Assembly (NCBI RefSeq): GCF_014836955.1
Contig: NZ_JACSPV010000036.1
Span: 1-47,215 of the forward strand
DNA: 47,215 nt
DNA from: Bacillus norwichensis
GTDB taxonomy: Bacteria > Bacillota > Bacilli > Bacillales > Bacillaceae_C
Reading direction: 5' to 3'
In this document: positions 19,024 through 27,031 of the stretch, piece after piece
How the letters are laid out: every line of letters starts with the position of its first letter
How positions within the stretch are numbered: position 1 is the stretch's first letter
Translations under genes and position numbers: made by a program
Notes under the pieces: generated by a model
Told to the model about the DNA's origin: nothing
Seen by the model: the letters and a program-made list of their open reading frames with translations, nothing else
Databases searched by the model: none

Positions 19024-19168
19024 TTTTAACTTCATTCAGCGGGGGGCAATAGTGATCCAAGTCTCAGCTGAATGAAGTTAAAGCCGTTGGATAGTCAAAG
19101 ATTTTTTAGAGCAAATTTAAGGAGCTTCGCCCGAAAAAATCTGAGCGCTATGCCAAGACCCGTTTAAT
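19024..19168 (+). repeat. Repeat A copy 4, variant with replaced internal hairpin
   Basis: The outer stem is the best in the family: TTTTAACTTCATTCAGC against GCTGAATGAAGTTAAAG (about 19067-19083). The sequence inside differs (GGGGGGCAATAGTGATCC), so a 5' hairpin has been swapped or lost. The 3' part (AAAGATTTTTTAGAG...AAAAAATCTGAGCGC) is diverged but paired. Confidence 0.8.
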
Positions 19169-19198
19169 AGTATGAAAAGCAATACTAATAGATTTTCC

Positions 19199-19219
19199 AA
19201 CCTCATTTTATGAGGTTGA
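19199..19219 (-). terminator. Small hairpin at the end of the DUF4188 gene
   Basis: AACCTCATTTTATGAGGTT forms an 8-bp stem overlapping the 3' end of the minus-strand gene. It is a possible terminator with weak T content. Confidence 0.4.
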
Positions 19220-19711
19220 TGTCGTTACATTCGCATCAGTATTATGAAGCCGTTTACGAGCGGAATTTCGATTTTTAGTTACTGGAATATGTTTTAACGC
19301 TTTTCCAAGACCATAAAGTGGCATATTTCCATAAATCGATTCATAATCCCCGTTATTGATTTTATAGGTTTCGTGATATATTCCTACGGCGTCATTATTG
19401 CCTATTTTTTTATTGAAGTTCGCCCAGGCTTTCATGTGTTTCTCATTTCTTGCATAAGCGAGCAGGTCCTCGGTTGAACGCCAATATTGAATCATGACTG
19501 TTGTTCTAAGGCCAAAATAGCTTTCCATTGATAAAAAGCCCAATTCATCTTTGTTTGTATACAGTTCTTTAATCATCCCCGGCATACTTTGAAATACTGG
19601 AAGCCATTTATGCAATGCTAATCGTCTGTTTATCCTCATACCAATAATGAAGACAACGATGTCCTCTTGGTTTTCAGTCGTGTAACGCCCAGTATAGATT
19701 TGTTTGCTCAT
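19208..19711 (-). CDS. DUF4188 family protein (monooxygenase-like fold)
   Basis: A 167-residue protein with the pattern of the DUF4188 family: IYTGRYTTENQEDIVVFIIG, MRINRRLALHKWLPVF, SYFGLRTTVMIQYWRSTEDL, and HMKAWANFNKKIG...VGIYHETY. These resemble dimeric alpha-beta barrel (antibiotic biosynthesis monooxygenase-like) proteins, and a haem or substrate role is unproven. The start is ATG 19711, because the AGGAGGT site directly abuts the earlier ATG at 19717. It is translated right after the PadR gene in a two-gene operon. Confidence 0.85.
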   Translation of the reverse strand: MSKQIYTGRYTTENQEDIVVFIIGMRINRRLALHKWLPVFQSMPGMIKELYTNKDELGFLSMESYFGLRTTVMIQYWRSTEDLLAYARNEKHMKAWANFNKKIGNNDAVGIYHETYKINNGDYESIYGNMPLYGLGKALKHIPVTKNRNSARKRLHNTDANVTTSTS

Positions 19712-19713
19712 TT

Positions 19714-20268
19714 TCATACCTCCTGATCTGAAATTTGTTCAAGCGTAGAGATACACCACTCAATGGCAGCCTTTGTGACTCTTTTTCCATAATCTAATGT
19801 AATTAGCCAATAAAAGGAATCCTTATCTTCTTCGTTGGATTTGGAAATGGCTTGTTCAATGCTTACATACGTTAGGTAACGATTCTCAAGTTGTTGCTTA
19901 TATTCTTCGAGGAGTGATACGGTGCTTTCTTTGGATTGAAAGCGTCCAAAAAATAATTTAAGCAAAATTTCATTTCGTTCACCAGGAATCTGCTGAATGG
20001 GCTCTTCTAGCCAGCTTTTTAACGTTTCGACCCCTTTCGAAGTGAGGAAATACTCATTACGATCAGGTTTTCCTTTTTGTGAAGAAGTTTGGACTTCCGC
20101 TAATCCATCTTCGACCATTGTTTTTAATGTCGGATATATTTGTCCATAGCTAATTTTCCAGAAATGATTTAAGCTTCGATCAATCAGCTGCTTAATGTCA
20201 TAACCAGACCTGCATCCTGTAGTTAAAATTCCTAGAATGGCATATGTTGTATGATTATATTTTTTCAA
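19714..20268 (-). CDS. PadR-family transcriptional regulator
   Basis: A 184-residue PadR protein. The N-terminal winged helix begins TTYAILGILTTGCRSGYDIK and continues with ISYGQIYPTLKTMVEDGLAE and GKPDRNEYFLTSKG. The C-terminal Vir-like dimerisation helices are at about 90-180 (NEILLKLFFGRF...LEEYKQQLENRYL). The start is TTG 20268, with GGGTGAG about 7 bases upstream. It heads the operon with the DUF4188 gene, the usual PadR/DUF4188 partnership. Confidence 0.92.
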   Translation of the reverse strand: MKKYNHTTYAILGILTTGCRSGYDIKQLIDRSLNHFWKISYGQIYPTLKTMVEDGLAEVQTSSQKGKPDRNEYFLTSKGVETLKSWLEEPIQQIPGERNEILLKLFFGRFQSKESTVSLLEEYKQQLENRYLTYVSIEQAISKSNEEDKDSFYWLITLDYGKRVTKAAIEWCISTLEQISDQEV

Positions 20269-20292
20269 AGTAACTCACCCTAACTAAAAGAT

Positions 20293-20311
20293 ATATATCA
20301 TTTAGATATAT
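20293..20311. promoter_or_regulatory. Candidate PadR operator
   Basis: ATATATC-ATTTA-GATATAT, an inverted repeat with seven-base arms, lies 25 bases before the padR start codon. Confidence 0.5.
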
Positions 20312-20392
20312 TATATAAAATCATTTTGAAAAAAGAAACAAAAATTTAGAAATGGAGGCAGATTAATGGGCTAACAAATATTTCAAAATAAG

Positions 20393-20440
20393 TTGACAAT
20401 ATGATTTTGAAAATGTATTATCATTTTATAAAATGATAAT
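20393..20440 (+). promoter_or_regulatory. Sigma-A promoter with 24-bp palindromic operator
   Basis: TTGACA (20393-20398), a 17-base spacer, TATTAT (20416-20421). A perfect palindrome with half ATTATCATTTTA at 20417-20440 covers the -10, so a dimeric repressor there would block initiation. The ArsR-type gene downstream is the likely binder. The motif resembles a Fur-like TGATAAT run only partly. Confidence 0.85.
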
Positions 20441-20457
20441 GATTTAGAGGTGTTCAA

Positions 20458-21000
20458 ATGAAAGGAAAGGCTGATTTACTTCTTCATCCTGTACGAATGC
20501 GGATCGTCCAACAATTGTTACTAGGTAAACCACTCACAATCGCACAACTTGTAGAAATACTCGGTGATATTCCTCAAGCTACACTATACCGCCATATGAA
20601 TCTTTTGCTCGAAGCAAACCTTATTGAAGTCATAGAAACGAAAAAGGTGAAAGGAACTGAAGAACGCACATTCTCAGTGAAGAAAGATAATTTGCATATC
20701 CCCGAAAGCGAAGTTGAAAAGACTTCACGTGAAGACCACATCCGACATTTTTCTGTCTTCCATGGCAATTTGTTTCAATTAGCGACCTCTTATTTGGCGG
20801 AGACGTCCCCTGAAAAATATGAAGAAGAAGGATTTAGTTATGCATATATACCTTTACATCTATCGGACGAAGAATTTCAAGAGCTAACACAGACTATCCA
20901 GCAGGCCATTGAAAAAGTGGTTCAGAACCAGCCAACGTCTGCACGAACTACCCGAATTTTTGCTAGCATGTTTATCCCGCAAGACTCACACGAATCGTAA
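20458..21000 (+). CDS. ArsR-type helix-turn-helix regulator of the yxlEFG-like operon
   Basis: A 180-residue winged-helix regulator: LLHPVRMRIVQQLLLGKPLT, IAQLVEILGDIPQATLYRHM and NLLLEANLIEVIETKKVKGT match the HTH_20/ArsR type. The C-terminal half is an unassigned helical domain probably sensing a signal. GAGGTG precedes the ATG. It leads a cluster with yxlE-, yxlF- and yxlG-like genes and has a perfect 24-bp operator over its promoter. In B. subtilis these transporter genes belong to the sigY operon; here the regulator is different. Confidence 0.87.
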   Translation: MKGKADLLLHPVRMRIVQQLLLGKPLTIAQLVEILGDIPQATLYRHMNLLLEANLIEVIETKKVKGTEERTFSVKKDNLHIPESEVEKTSREDHIRHFSVFHGNLFQLATSYLAETSPEKYEEEGFSYAYIPLHLSDEEFQELTQTIQQAIEKVVQNQPTSARTTRIFASMFIPQDSHES

Positions 21001-21012
21001 GGAGGTTTTGAC

Positions 21013-21285
21013 ATGCATTATGGCTATCACATTGGGATTGACGAACTTGGTAATTGGTTACCACTGATTTTGCCCGTCGTGATCTTACATCTCATTTTAT
21101 TTTCTGTGGCATTATGGGATTTATTAAAGAGAAATCAAAGCAAAGAATATAAATGGATGTGGGGAATGATTATTATTTTGATTAATATGATCGGCCCCAT
21201 CTTGTACTTTATCTTTGGAAGGAGGCACAGCTTAGATGCCCCTACTTCAAGTAAGCCGGATTCAAAAAAAGTACGGAAATCATGA
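21013..21285 (+). CDS. yxlE: YxlE-like membrane protein with PLDc_N domain
   Basis: A 90-residue protein with two membrane spans (about 14-36 and 47-67). It ends the second with ILYFIFGRR, the typical PLDc_N (phospholipase D N-terminal) signature W-x(n)-G-P-x-x-Y-F-x-F-G-R. Such small proteins accompany YxlF/YxlG ABC transporters and may regulate them. AAGGAGG precedes the ATG. It overlaps the next gene by 50 bases. Confidence 0.85.
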   Translation: MHYGYHIGIDELGNWLPLILPVVILHLILFSVALWDLLKRNQSKEYKWMWGMIIILINMIGPILYFIFGRRHSLDAPTSSKPDSKKVRKS

Positions 21286-22141
21286 GGTTGTTCAACAGAT
21301 TGATTTCCATATTTGTCAGGGAGAATGTGTCGCTCTTCTAGGTCCCAATGGGGCAGGTAAAACAACGATTATTAAAATGATCCTAGATATAAACAAACTT
21401 ACTGGTGGTCAAATCTTGATTAATGGAAACAACCATGACCAAATGCGTAAATATATTGGATATTTACCACAGCACCCCACTTTTTATCCGTGGATGACGG
21501 GGAAGGAATTGCTTAAATTTATGGGGGGCCTTTCAAATATAGAGCAGGAGATTTTAGAACAAAGAATCTATGAGCTGTTGGAGCTGGTGAGGCTGGATGG
21601 GATGGAAAATCGGCCTATTGGCACTTATTCAGGAGGTATGAAGCAAAGATTAGGAATTGCACAAGCACTCATCCATCAACCAAAATTATTGATTATGGAT
21701 GAACCTGTTTCTGCTCTGGATCCATTAGGCCGCAGGGATATATTGGAATTGCTCAAAATGATCAAACAGAAATCGACCATTCTTTTTTCTACGCACATTT
21801 TGCATGATGCTGAAGAACTTTGCGATAAGATGCTGATTATAAATAAAGGGAAGCTACTGGTTAACGGATCGATTAATCAGATCATTGAACGAACTCAAAA
21901 ACATATATTTATTATTCAGGCGCCGCGAATAAGCGAGTGGTCAAACCAGCTAGTTAATGAAGACATTATTGAATCAATTGAAGTGACAGGAAATGCTGCC
22001 AAAGTGCGAGTTAAAAATATCGAGCAGGGGAGAGACTGGCTGTTAAGTAAAATTACAAGTTTACATCTTCCTATTCAAAAGTTTGAACTGGTACAGGAAC
22101 GCTTGGAAGAGATCTTTATAAGGATGGTGAAGTCATCATGA
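21236..22141 (+). CDS. yxlF: YxlF-like ABC transporter ATPase
   Basis: A 301-residue ABC ATPase. Walker A GPNGAGKTT is near 36-44, the Q-loop YLPQHP near 82, the signature YSGGMKQRLGIAQAL near 134, Walker B LLIMDEPVSALDP, and the switch His in STHILHDAEELCD. The C-terminal 80 residues form the extra domain found in drug or bacteriocin exporters. AAGGAGG is nine bases before the ATG and inside the yxlE-like gene. It overlaps the permease by four bases, which indicates coupling. Confidence 0.93.
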   Translation: MPLLQVSRIQKKYGNHEVVQQIDFHICQGECVALLGPNGAGKTTIIKMILDINKLTGGQILINGNNHDQMRKYIGYLPQHPTFYPWMTGKELLKFMGGLSNIEQEILEQRIYELLELVRLDGMENRPIGTYSGGMKQRLGIAQALIHQPKLLIMDEPVSALDPLGRRDILELLKMIKQKSTILFSTHILHDAEELCDKMLIINKGKLLVNGSINQIIERTQKHIFIIQAPRISEWSNQLVNEDIIESIEVTGNAAKVRVKNIEQGRDWLLSKITSLHLPIQKFELVQERLEEIFIRMVKSS

Positions 22142-22923
22142 ACCGCTTCACAGTTTTGATGAAGAAAGAATGGCTGGACGCTAAAAGAAGTTACAAAATA
22201 TTATGGCTGCCTGTCGTTTTTATCTTTTTAGGAATGCTTCAACCCTTATCATCCTTTTATTTACCTGAAATATTAAAAGTCGCTGGTGGACTGCCTGATG
22301 GAATGGCCATAACCTTGCCCGAGTTAACGGCTGATGAAGTATTAGCTGGTGTTTTAACCAATCAATTTGACCAAATGGGATTAATCGTTATTGTTATAGC
22401 AACAATGGGGATTATCGTATCGGATAAAACGAATGGAATGCTGGCGTTTATTCTTACCCGAGATACGACACTCACTGAGTATTTGTTAAGTAAGCTGTTT
22501 GGGCATGCAGCGATGGTTGCTGGCTCTGTCTTCATCGGATATTTGACGGCTGTATTTTATACTTTTTATTTATATCAAGCTGTCTCCTTTGCTAGGGTTG
22601 CAGCAGGGCTGGGAGTTTACTATATTTGGTGTTTGTTTATGTTAACTTTCGTAATAGCAATAGGTGCTTTATTACTTAGAACACCTGCTATTGCACTGCT
22701 GTCTTTTTTTGTTTTAATACTATTGAAAACTGTTACCTTGTTGGGCGGAGGATTTCAGATTTTGAATCCGGCACATTTAACTAATCAAGCTGTTAGCATT
22801 ATAACGTCTGGTAGTGCATCACCTCACTTGTTGACAACAATCATTGTAACCATATTACTCATTGTCTTCTGTTTTACATTTGCAACCTTGTATTTATCAC
22901 GAAAGGAATTACCTTCTATGTGA
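22138..22923 (+). CDS. yxlG: YxlG-like ABC transporter permease
   Basis: A 261-residue membrane protein with about six spans in the ABC-2 pattern: one after the basic N-terminus (MKKEWLDAKRSYKILWLPVV), then spans near 82-100, 117-140, 150-175, 182-205 and 235-256. It pairs with the overlapping ATPase to export an unknown substrate. Together with the PLDc_N protein it matches yxlEFG. Confidence 0.9.
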   Translation: MNRFTVLMKKEWLDAKRSYKILWLPVVFIFLGMLQPLSSFYLPEILKVAGGLPDGMAITLPELTADEVLAGVLTNQFDQMGLIVIVIATMGIIVSDKTNGMLAFILTRDTTLTEYLLSKLFGHAAMVAGSVFIGYLTAVFYTFYLYQAVSFARVAAGLGVYYIWCLFMLTFVIAIGALLLRTPAIALLSFFVLILLKTVTLLGGGFQILNPAHLTNQAVSIITSGSASPHLLTTIIVTILLIVFCFTFATLYLSRKELPSM

Positions 22924-22991
22924 GTTGTTTCATCATGTCTACTATTGGAAAAAACAGGGAAATGAATCACGTGAATTGGAGGGTTTAAAAG

Positions 22992-23363
22992 ATGAGCTTT
23001 CAAGTCGTATCGAATGATAATGAGTTATTACTGAATATTTCAGGTTGGACAGCAGCGTTGACTATGAGGAAGGAAATTAAAATTCCTTACACCTTGATTG
23101 AAGAAATTCGGGTGGGTTCATATAGCTTTCCATGGAAAACTGCCATCAAGCGAACAGGCATTACGACATCGGGTCAGAAAGCCGGAATATTTATAATTGA
23201 AGGCAAGAAATACTTTATGGCCTATCATAACGCAAATGAAATCATTATGCTTCGTTTGAAAGAACATGAATTTGATTATGTTGTATTTGAAAGTGGAAAT
23301 AAAGAACAACTTGTAAATGATATTAAAAAGCATTGCCCTTCAATCAATATTGCACAAATGTAA
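22992..23363 (+). CDS. PH-domain-like small protein
   Basis: A 123-residue soluble protein with alternating beta-strand pattern typical of bacterial PH-like domains: LLLNISGWTAALTMRKEIKI, PYTLIEEIRVGSYSF, GIFIIEGKKYFMAYHNANEI, and a final helix NKEQLVNDIKKHC. GGAGGG precedes the ATG. It lies 68 bases after the yxlG-like gene in the same direction and could belong to that operon. The function is not known. Confidence 0.75.
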   Translation: MSFQVVSNDNELLLNISGWTAALTMRKEIKIPYTLIEEIRVGSYSFPWKTAIKRTGITTSGQKAGIFIIEGKKYFMAYHNANEIIMLRLKEHEFDYVVFESGNKEQLVNDIKKHCPSINIAQM

Positions 23364-23409
23364 AAGAGATTGGCCCTTTTTACGTAGCTTCGGGATTCTG
23401 GTAGATTGT

Positions 23410-23440
23410 AGATCATTCTTTTCGCAAGGATGATCTCTTT
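23410..23440 (+). terminator. Probable terminator after the PH-like gene
   Basis: AGATCATTC pairs with GGATGATCT around a short loop, followed by CTTT. Confidence 0.55.
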
Positions 23441-23459
23441 AGAATTTCTTTGAAGTGTG

Positions 23460-23646
23460 TTAACTTCATTCAGCATCTCACAACTGTAAATGGTGAGACG
23501 AATGTGTATTGATATTCCATTCAGTGGGGGTTCAAACCCCAATTGAATCAAGTTAAAGCTTTCGGCGGATGCCACAGATTTCAAGAGGATTTTCGAACGG
23601 TTCTAGATAAAATCAGGGAGCAAAAACCCCAAGGCGACATATTTAA
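23460..23646 (+). repeat. Repeat A copy 5, diverged
   Basis: It starts TTAACTTCATTCAGCATCTC, keeps TGGTGAGACGAATGTGTATT, ATTCCATTCAGTGGGGGTTC, AAGTTAAAGC, GGCGGATGCCACAG, and a weakened TCGAACGGTTCTAGA hairpin. The end is eroded (CCCAAGGCGACATATTT). Confidence 0.88.
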
Positions 23647-23738
23647 ATGGACTGTGCTGTGCCACTTTCACAAATTTGATAAGTATTTGTTTAAGGAAAT
23701 AAGATAAAAGCTTCCCTCGTGACCCTATTTCATAAGCT

Positions 23739-23767
23739 TTGACCTTTTAACTCTTATGGATTATAGT
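23739..23767 (+). promoter_or_regulatory. Sigma-A promoter of the membrane hydrolase gene
   Basis: TTGACC (23739-23744), a 17-base spacer and TATAGT (23762-23767), about 40 bases before the start. Confidence 0.65.
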
Positions 23768-23808
23768 TTAGTTTAATTAACTTAACTATATGATAGGAGA
23801 TGAGGTTT

Positions 23809-25275
23809 TTGAGATTGCTTGAAGGGGTTTTAATTGTTGTCCATATATTTTGGCTTTTGTCTTTTCTATTCAGGTTCAACGCAAAAGTAAAAATAAGTAC
23901 AAATTTAGTAGCGTTCATCTTAATGATGATTCATTTTGAGGCGGAAGGTCACCGATGGCAAATGGGATTAACATATGTCTTATTTATCTTTTTGACACTG
24001 CTCATACTGAAACCATTCATTCAGAGAAATAGTAAAAAAGTTAAACTTGATAGTGAGAATAAAAAGAAGGTTAAAAAGTTTTGTGGCATTTTGTTTATCC
24101 TTATCTATTCGATTAGCAGCTTTGCTTTAGTCATCATGATGCCCGTATTTCAATTACCAAAGCCTACAGGGCCTTTTGAAGTAGGCATGACTTCAAGGCA
24201 TTTGATAGATGAATCCAGAAGTCAAAATACTATCTCAAAACAAGAAGCCCGAGAAATCATGATACAAATTTGGTATCCAGCAGAGGTGACAGACGATAAT
24301 CAAAAGATTCAATATGAAGCATTTCCATATGAAGAATGGTCGGGGACGATGGAGTTCATATTTTCTTTTCCACGCTTTTTCTTTAATTATTTAAAATATA
24401 ACGAATCTAACAGTATAAAAGATATCACAGTCTCCGATCAGGAAAGTAAATACCCGATTCTAGTATTTTCTCACGGATTTGGCAGTACTAGAATGCAGAG
24501 TTATTCGCAAATGGAGGAGCTGGCAAGCCATGGATACTTCGTTGTCAGTGTAGACCATACGAATGATGCAGGATATACGAAGTTTCCCGATGGGCGGGAG
24601 GTAATGAATCGCGCTGATGCTTACTCTTATTCCTTTAATATTGAAGATGAGAAAGATGTCAAAACGAGATCCAGAGATGTGAGTTTCGTAGTCGATCAAT
24701 TAACTAAAATAAATAAACAGGACTCTCAAAAGTTGTTCACCGGAAAGATGGATATAGATAGGATTGGAGTTTTCGGGCATTCCTATGGGGGATCAACAGC
24801 TGCGCAAGTATTGTTGGACGATCCCAGGTTTTTATCAGGAATCAATATAGATGGGCCCTTGCATGAACCAGTAGCCAGTTCAAGGCTTAAAAAACCTTTT
24901 ATGTTCATATTAGATGATGATTATCTCTTTCTAACAGATGAAGAAATTAAGTATACAAATGTTACACCAGAGGAATTCAGGGAATATCATAATAAAATTA
25001 CAGAACTTGCGGATTTTCATTATGAAGAGGGAATTAAAAATGACACATATAGGCTCACTTTTATAGCTGGGGATCATTATACTTTTACAGATTTCCCTTA
25101 TCTTTCGCCCCTTTTGTCATTGGATATCAATGTCGATCAATTCCATCAAGTGATGAATCAATACATATTGGCTTTCTTCAACCAATATGTAAAAGGTGAA
25201 AAAACTGATCCCATACTTTTGAAAGAGAAAAAAGTTGATGAATTTTATTATTTTGAAACAAATATTAAAAATTGA
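23809..25275 (+). CDS. Membrane-anchored alpha/beta hydrolase (PAF-acetylhydrolase-like)
   Basis: About 488 residues. The first 120 hold three or four membrane spans, then a catalytic domain faces outward or inward (unknown). The domain shows VMMPVFQLPKPTGPFEVGM, IQIWYPAE, PILVFSHGFGSTRMQSYSQM (oxyanion region), the nucleophile elbow GHSYGG with Ser near 325, and a late GDHYTF His near 422. This layout is that of platelet-activating-factor acetylhydrolase-like lipases/esterases. TAGGAG abuts the ATG at 23800, so TTG 23809, about nine bases after that site, is a likelier start; ATG 23800 remains possible. Confidence 0.86.
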   Translation: MRLLEGVLIVVHIFWLLSFLFRFNAKVKISTNLVAFILMMIHFEAEGHRWQMGLTYVLFIFLTLLILKPFIQRNSKKVKLDSENKKKVKKFCGILFILIYSISSFALVIMMPVFQLPKPTGPFEVGMTSRHLIDESRSQNTISKQEAREIMIQIWYPAEVTDDNQKIQYEAFPYEEWSGTMEFIFSFPRFFFNYLKYNESNSIKDITVSDQESKYPILVFSHGFGSTRMQSYSQMEELASHGYFVVSVDHTNDAGYTKFPDGREVMNRADAYSYSFNIEDEKDVKTRSRDVSFVVDQLTKINKQDSQKLFTGKMDIDRIGVFGHSYGGSTAAQVLLDDPRFLSGINIDGPLHEPVASSRLKKPFMFILDDDYLFLTDEEIKYTNVTPEEFREYHNKITELADFHYEEGIKNDTYRLTFIAGDHYTFTDFPYLSPLLSLDINVDQFHQVMNQYILAFFNQYVKGEKTDPILLKEKKVDEFYYFETNIKN

Positions 25276-25379
25276 AATAGCCATTTATAGACAACATTGT
25301 TTTGAAAACGAGCGGATAAATACAGGAGAGGAATCAGAGGTTAAAAAGCAGGGTTTATAAAACAGGAATCTAGTAATTT

Positions 25380-25422
25380 ACGGCGACTGTGAAACGGGAA
25401 ATTCACAGCCGCCGTTTTTTTC
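25380..25422 (+). terminator. Terminator after the membrane hydrolase gene
   Basis: ACGGCG-A-CTGTGAA pairs with TTCACAG-C-CGCCGT, followed by seven T. It is strong. Confidence 0.93.
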
Positions 25423-25530
25423 TTTTGAAAATCCTCGCGGATTGATATATTATAAACGAAGGATAGATTCGTTTGTAATTTAACAAACTAAATTATAATA
25501 TGTTTGTTTTTTTGAAAGGTGTGTTGTGTG

Positions 25531-26286
25531 ATGGATATTTCAGATGATTTTTGGAGCGCTTCATTAGAAGAGCTTAAAAAGGGGTATAGGCAAGAGGCAG
25601 ATTCATACGTTTGTCTTTTATGTGGTGAAAGAATCGAAAAAGGGATTATTTACCCTTATGCAGGACTTTATTATGAGGCTGAAAAGTATATGCGTATTCA
25701 TATTGAACATTCTCACCAATCCATATTTGATTATTTAATGGGCCTCGATAAGAAATTGACAGGGCTGACGGATCATCAGAATCAACTACTTCGCCTTTTT
25801 TATCAAGGAAAAAAGGACAAAGAAGTTCAGAAAGAGATGGGCATTGGCAGTACCTCCACGATTAGACATCATCGGTTTGCTTTGAAAGAAAAAGAACGCC
25901 AAGCTAAGGTTTTTTTAGCCATTATGGAGCTTTTAAAGGAAAAAGATCAGCATGCACCAGCATTTGTTCCGCCACATAGAACAGCGAAGATGGTTGATGC
26001 TCGATACGCTGTTACAGAAGAGGAACAAAAAGAAATTACTCAAAAATTTTTACCTAATGGGATAAGTGGACGATTAAGGAACTTCCCTCCAAAAGAAAAG
26101 CAAAGACTCATTATCCTTCGAGAAATCGCAGGACGGTTTGAAAGGGATAGATTTTATACTGAAAATGAAATTAATGGGATTTTAAAGGATATATATGATG
26201 ATTATATCCTGATTAGAAGATATTTAATTGAATACGGCTTTCTTGAAAGAAAGTCAGATGGAAGTCAATATTGGTTGAAAAAATAA
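25531..26286 (+). CDS. DUF2087 transcriptional regulator with zinc-finger-like N-terminus
   Basis: A 251-residue protein in three parts. First, a possible metal site: CLLCGERIEKG followed about 35 residues later by HIEHSH. Second, a LuxR/sigma-like helix-turn-helix (LTDHQNQLLRLFYQGKKDKE, VQKEMGIGSTSTIRHHRFAL). Third, the C-terminal DUF2087 domain (FPPKEKQRLIILREIAGRFE, RDRFYTENEINGIL, DDYILIRRYLIEYGFLERKS). AAAGGTG lies before the ATG at 25531. The GIY-YIG gene begins 22 bases after its stop, so they form an operon, a pairing I recall from other bacilli. The target genes are unknown. Confidence 0.85.
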   Translation: MDISDDFWSASLEELKKGYRQEADSYVCLLCGERIEKGIIYPYAGLYYEAEKYMRIHIEHSHQSIFDYLMGLDKKLTGLTDHQNQLLRLFYQGKKDKEVQKEMGIGSTSTIRHHRFALKEKERQAKVFLAIMELLKEKDQHAPAFVPPHRTAKMVDARYAVTEEEQKEITQKFLPNGISGRLRNFPPKEKQRLIILREIAGRFERDRFYTENEINGILKDIYDDYILIRRYLIEYGFLERKSDGSQYWLKK

Positions 26287-26308
26287 CGAATGAAAGTGAG
26301 TGCCAATA

Positions 26309-26665
26309 ATGGATCGAAAAAAAGAGTTGAAAGAAATCTATAAAGAAATGAAGATTGAAGCGGGAGTTTATCAAATTAAAAATACTCAAAGTGGGAAAAT
26401 TTTCATTGGAACGACGAGAAATTTTAAAACATTGAACGGGTTAAAATTCAGTTTAAAAGCTGGCACTTTTACAAACAAAGAGCTTCAAAAAGATTGGAGT
26501 GATTACGGTGAAGGTGCCTTCAGTATCGAAATATTAGAAGTACTCAAAAAGAAAGATGACCCATATTTTAATGAAAAAGAAGCTTTGTCAGAGCTTGAGA
26601 ATAAATGGTTGGACGAACTGCAACCATATGAAGAGCGAGGATATAATAAGAGAAAAAAACGTTAA
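26309..26665 (+). CDS. GIY-YIG domain protein
   Basis: A 118-residue protein with a single GIY-YIG nuclease-like core: AGVYQIKNTQSGKIFIGTTR (GVY...IFIG in place of GIY...YIG) and a late helix with LSELENKWLDEL. The first 15 residues are a charged helix. It lacks an added DNA-binding domain, unlike homing endonucleases. The start is ATG 26309, with a weak GTGAG upstream; GTG 26300 is the alternative. It is co-transcribed with the DUF2087 regulator. Confidence 0.83.
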   Translation: MDRKKELKEIYKEMKIEAGVYQIKNTQSGKIFIGTTRNFKTLNGLKFSLKAGTFTNKELQKDWSDYGEGAFSIEILEVLKKKDDPYFNEKEALSELENKWLDELQPYEERGYNKRKKR

Positions 26666-26763
26666 TGATTTCCTTAGGTGGGTGTATGGTATTTCTGTTT
26701 ATGATCACTGCCAGTTTGCATATTGTAGTATGTAATTAACTTCTTCTGTAAAGCTACTTGATA

Positions 26764-26929
26764 TTTTAAGGTTCATTCATTAGAAGTCTCCCACTTTTAC
26801 AAGTGTTGAGATGGAAGCATAGCGGTATTTCATTCAGTGGGGTTGAAACCCTACTGAATGAAGTTAAACTCTCCGGCGGATGCCCAGATTTTATCGAACA
26901 GAACTCGATAAAATCTGGGCGCATTTGAT
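26764..26929 (+). repeat. Repeat A copy 6, internal deletion
   Basis: TTTTAAGGTTCATTCATTAG, CCCACTTTTACAAGTGTTGA, GTGGGGTTGAAACCC, GGCGGATGCCCAG, TTTTATCGAACAGAACTCGA and the end GGGCGCATTTGAT. The small hairpin GGCGCAAATACGCC of the full copies is missing. It marks the left border of the iron-uptake island. Confidence 0.92.
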
Positions 26930-26970
26930 TTAATGGCTATATTTCTTTTGCTTTTACCAATGAATCTCAA

Positions 26971-27020
26971 TTGTTTCTTTAAGGAACAATTGTTAATATA
27001 ATTGATAATGATAATCAATT
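26971..27020 (+). promoter_or_regulatory. Promoter and Fur box of the AraC/SBP regulator
   Basis: TTGTTT (26971-26976), a 17-base spacer and TAATAT (26994-26999). AATTGATAATGATAATCAAT at 27000-27019 is a Fur box with the TGATAAT-N-ATTATCA pattern (one mismatch) over the start point, so the gene should be repressed by Fur with iron. Confidence 0.88.
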
Positions 27021-27031
27021 AGGAGAGGGCA

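Noticed and set aside
26309-26665. GIY-YIG protein as a homing endonuclease
   Set aside because: No intron, intein or DNA-binding extension is nearby, and it is in an operon with a regulator.
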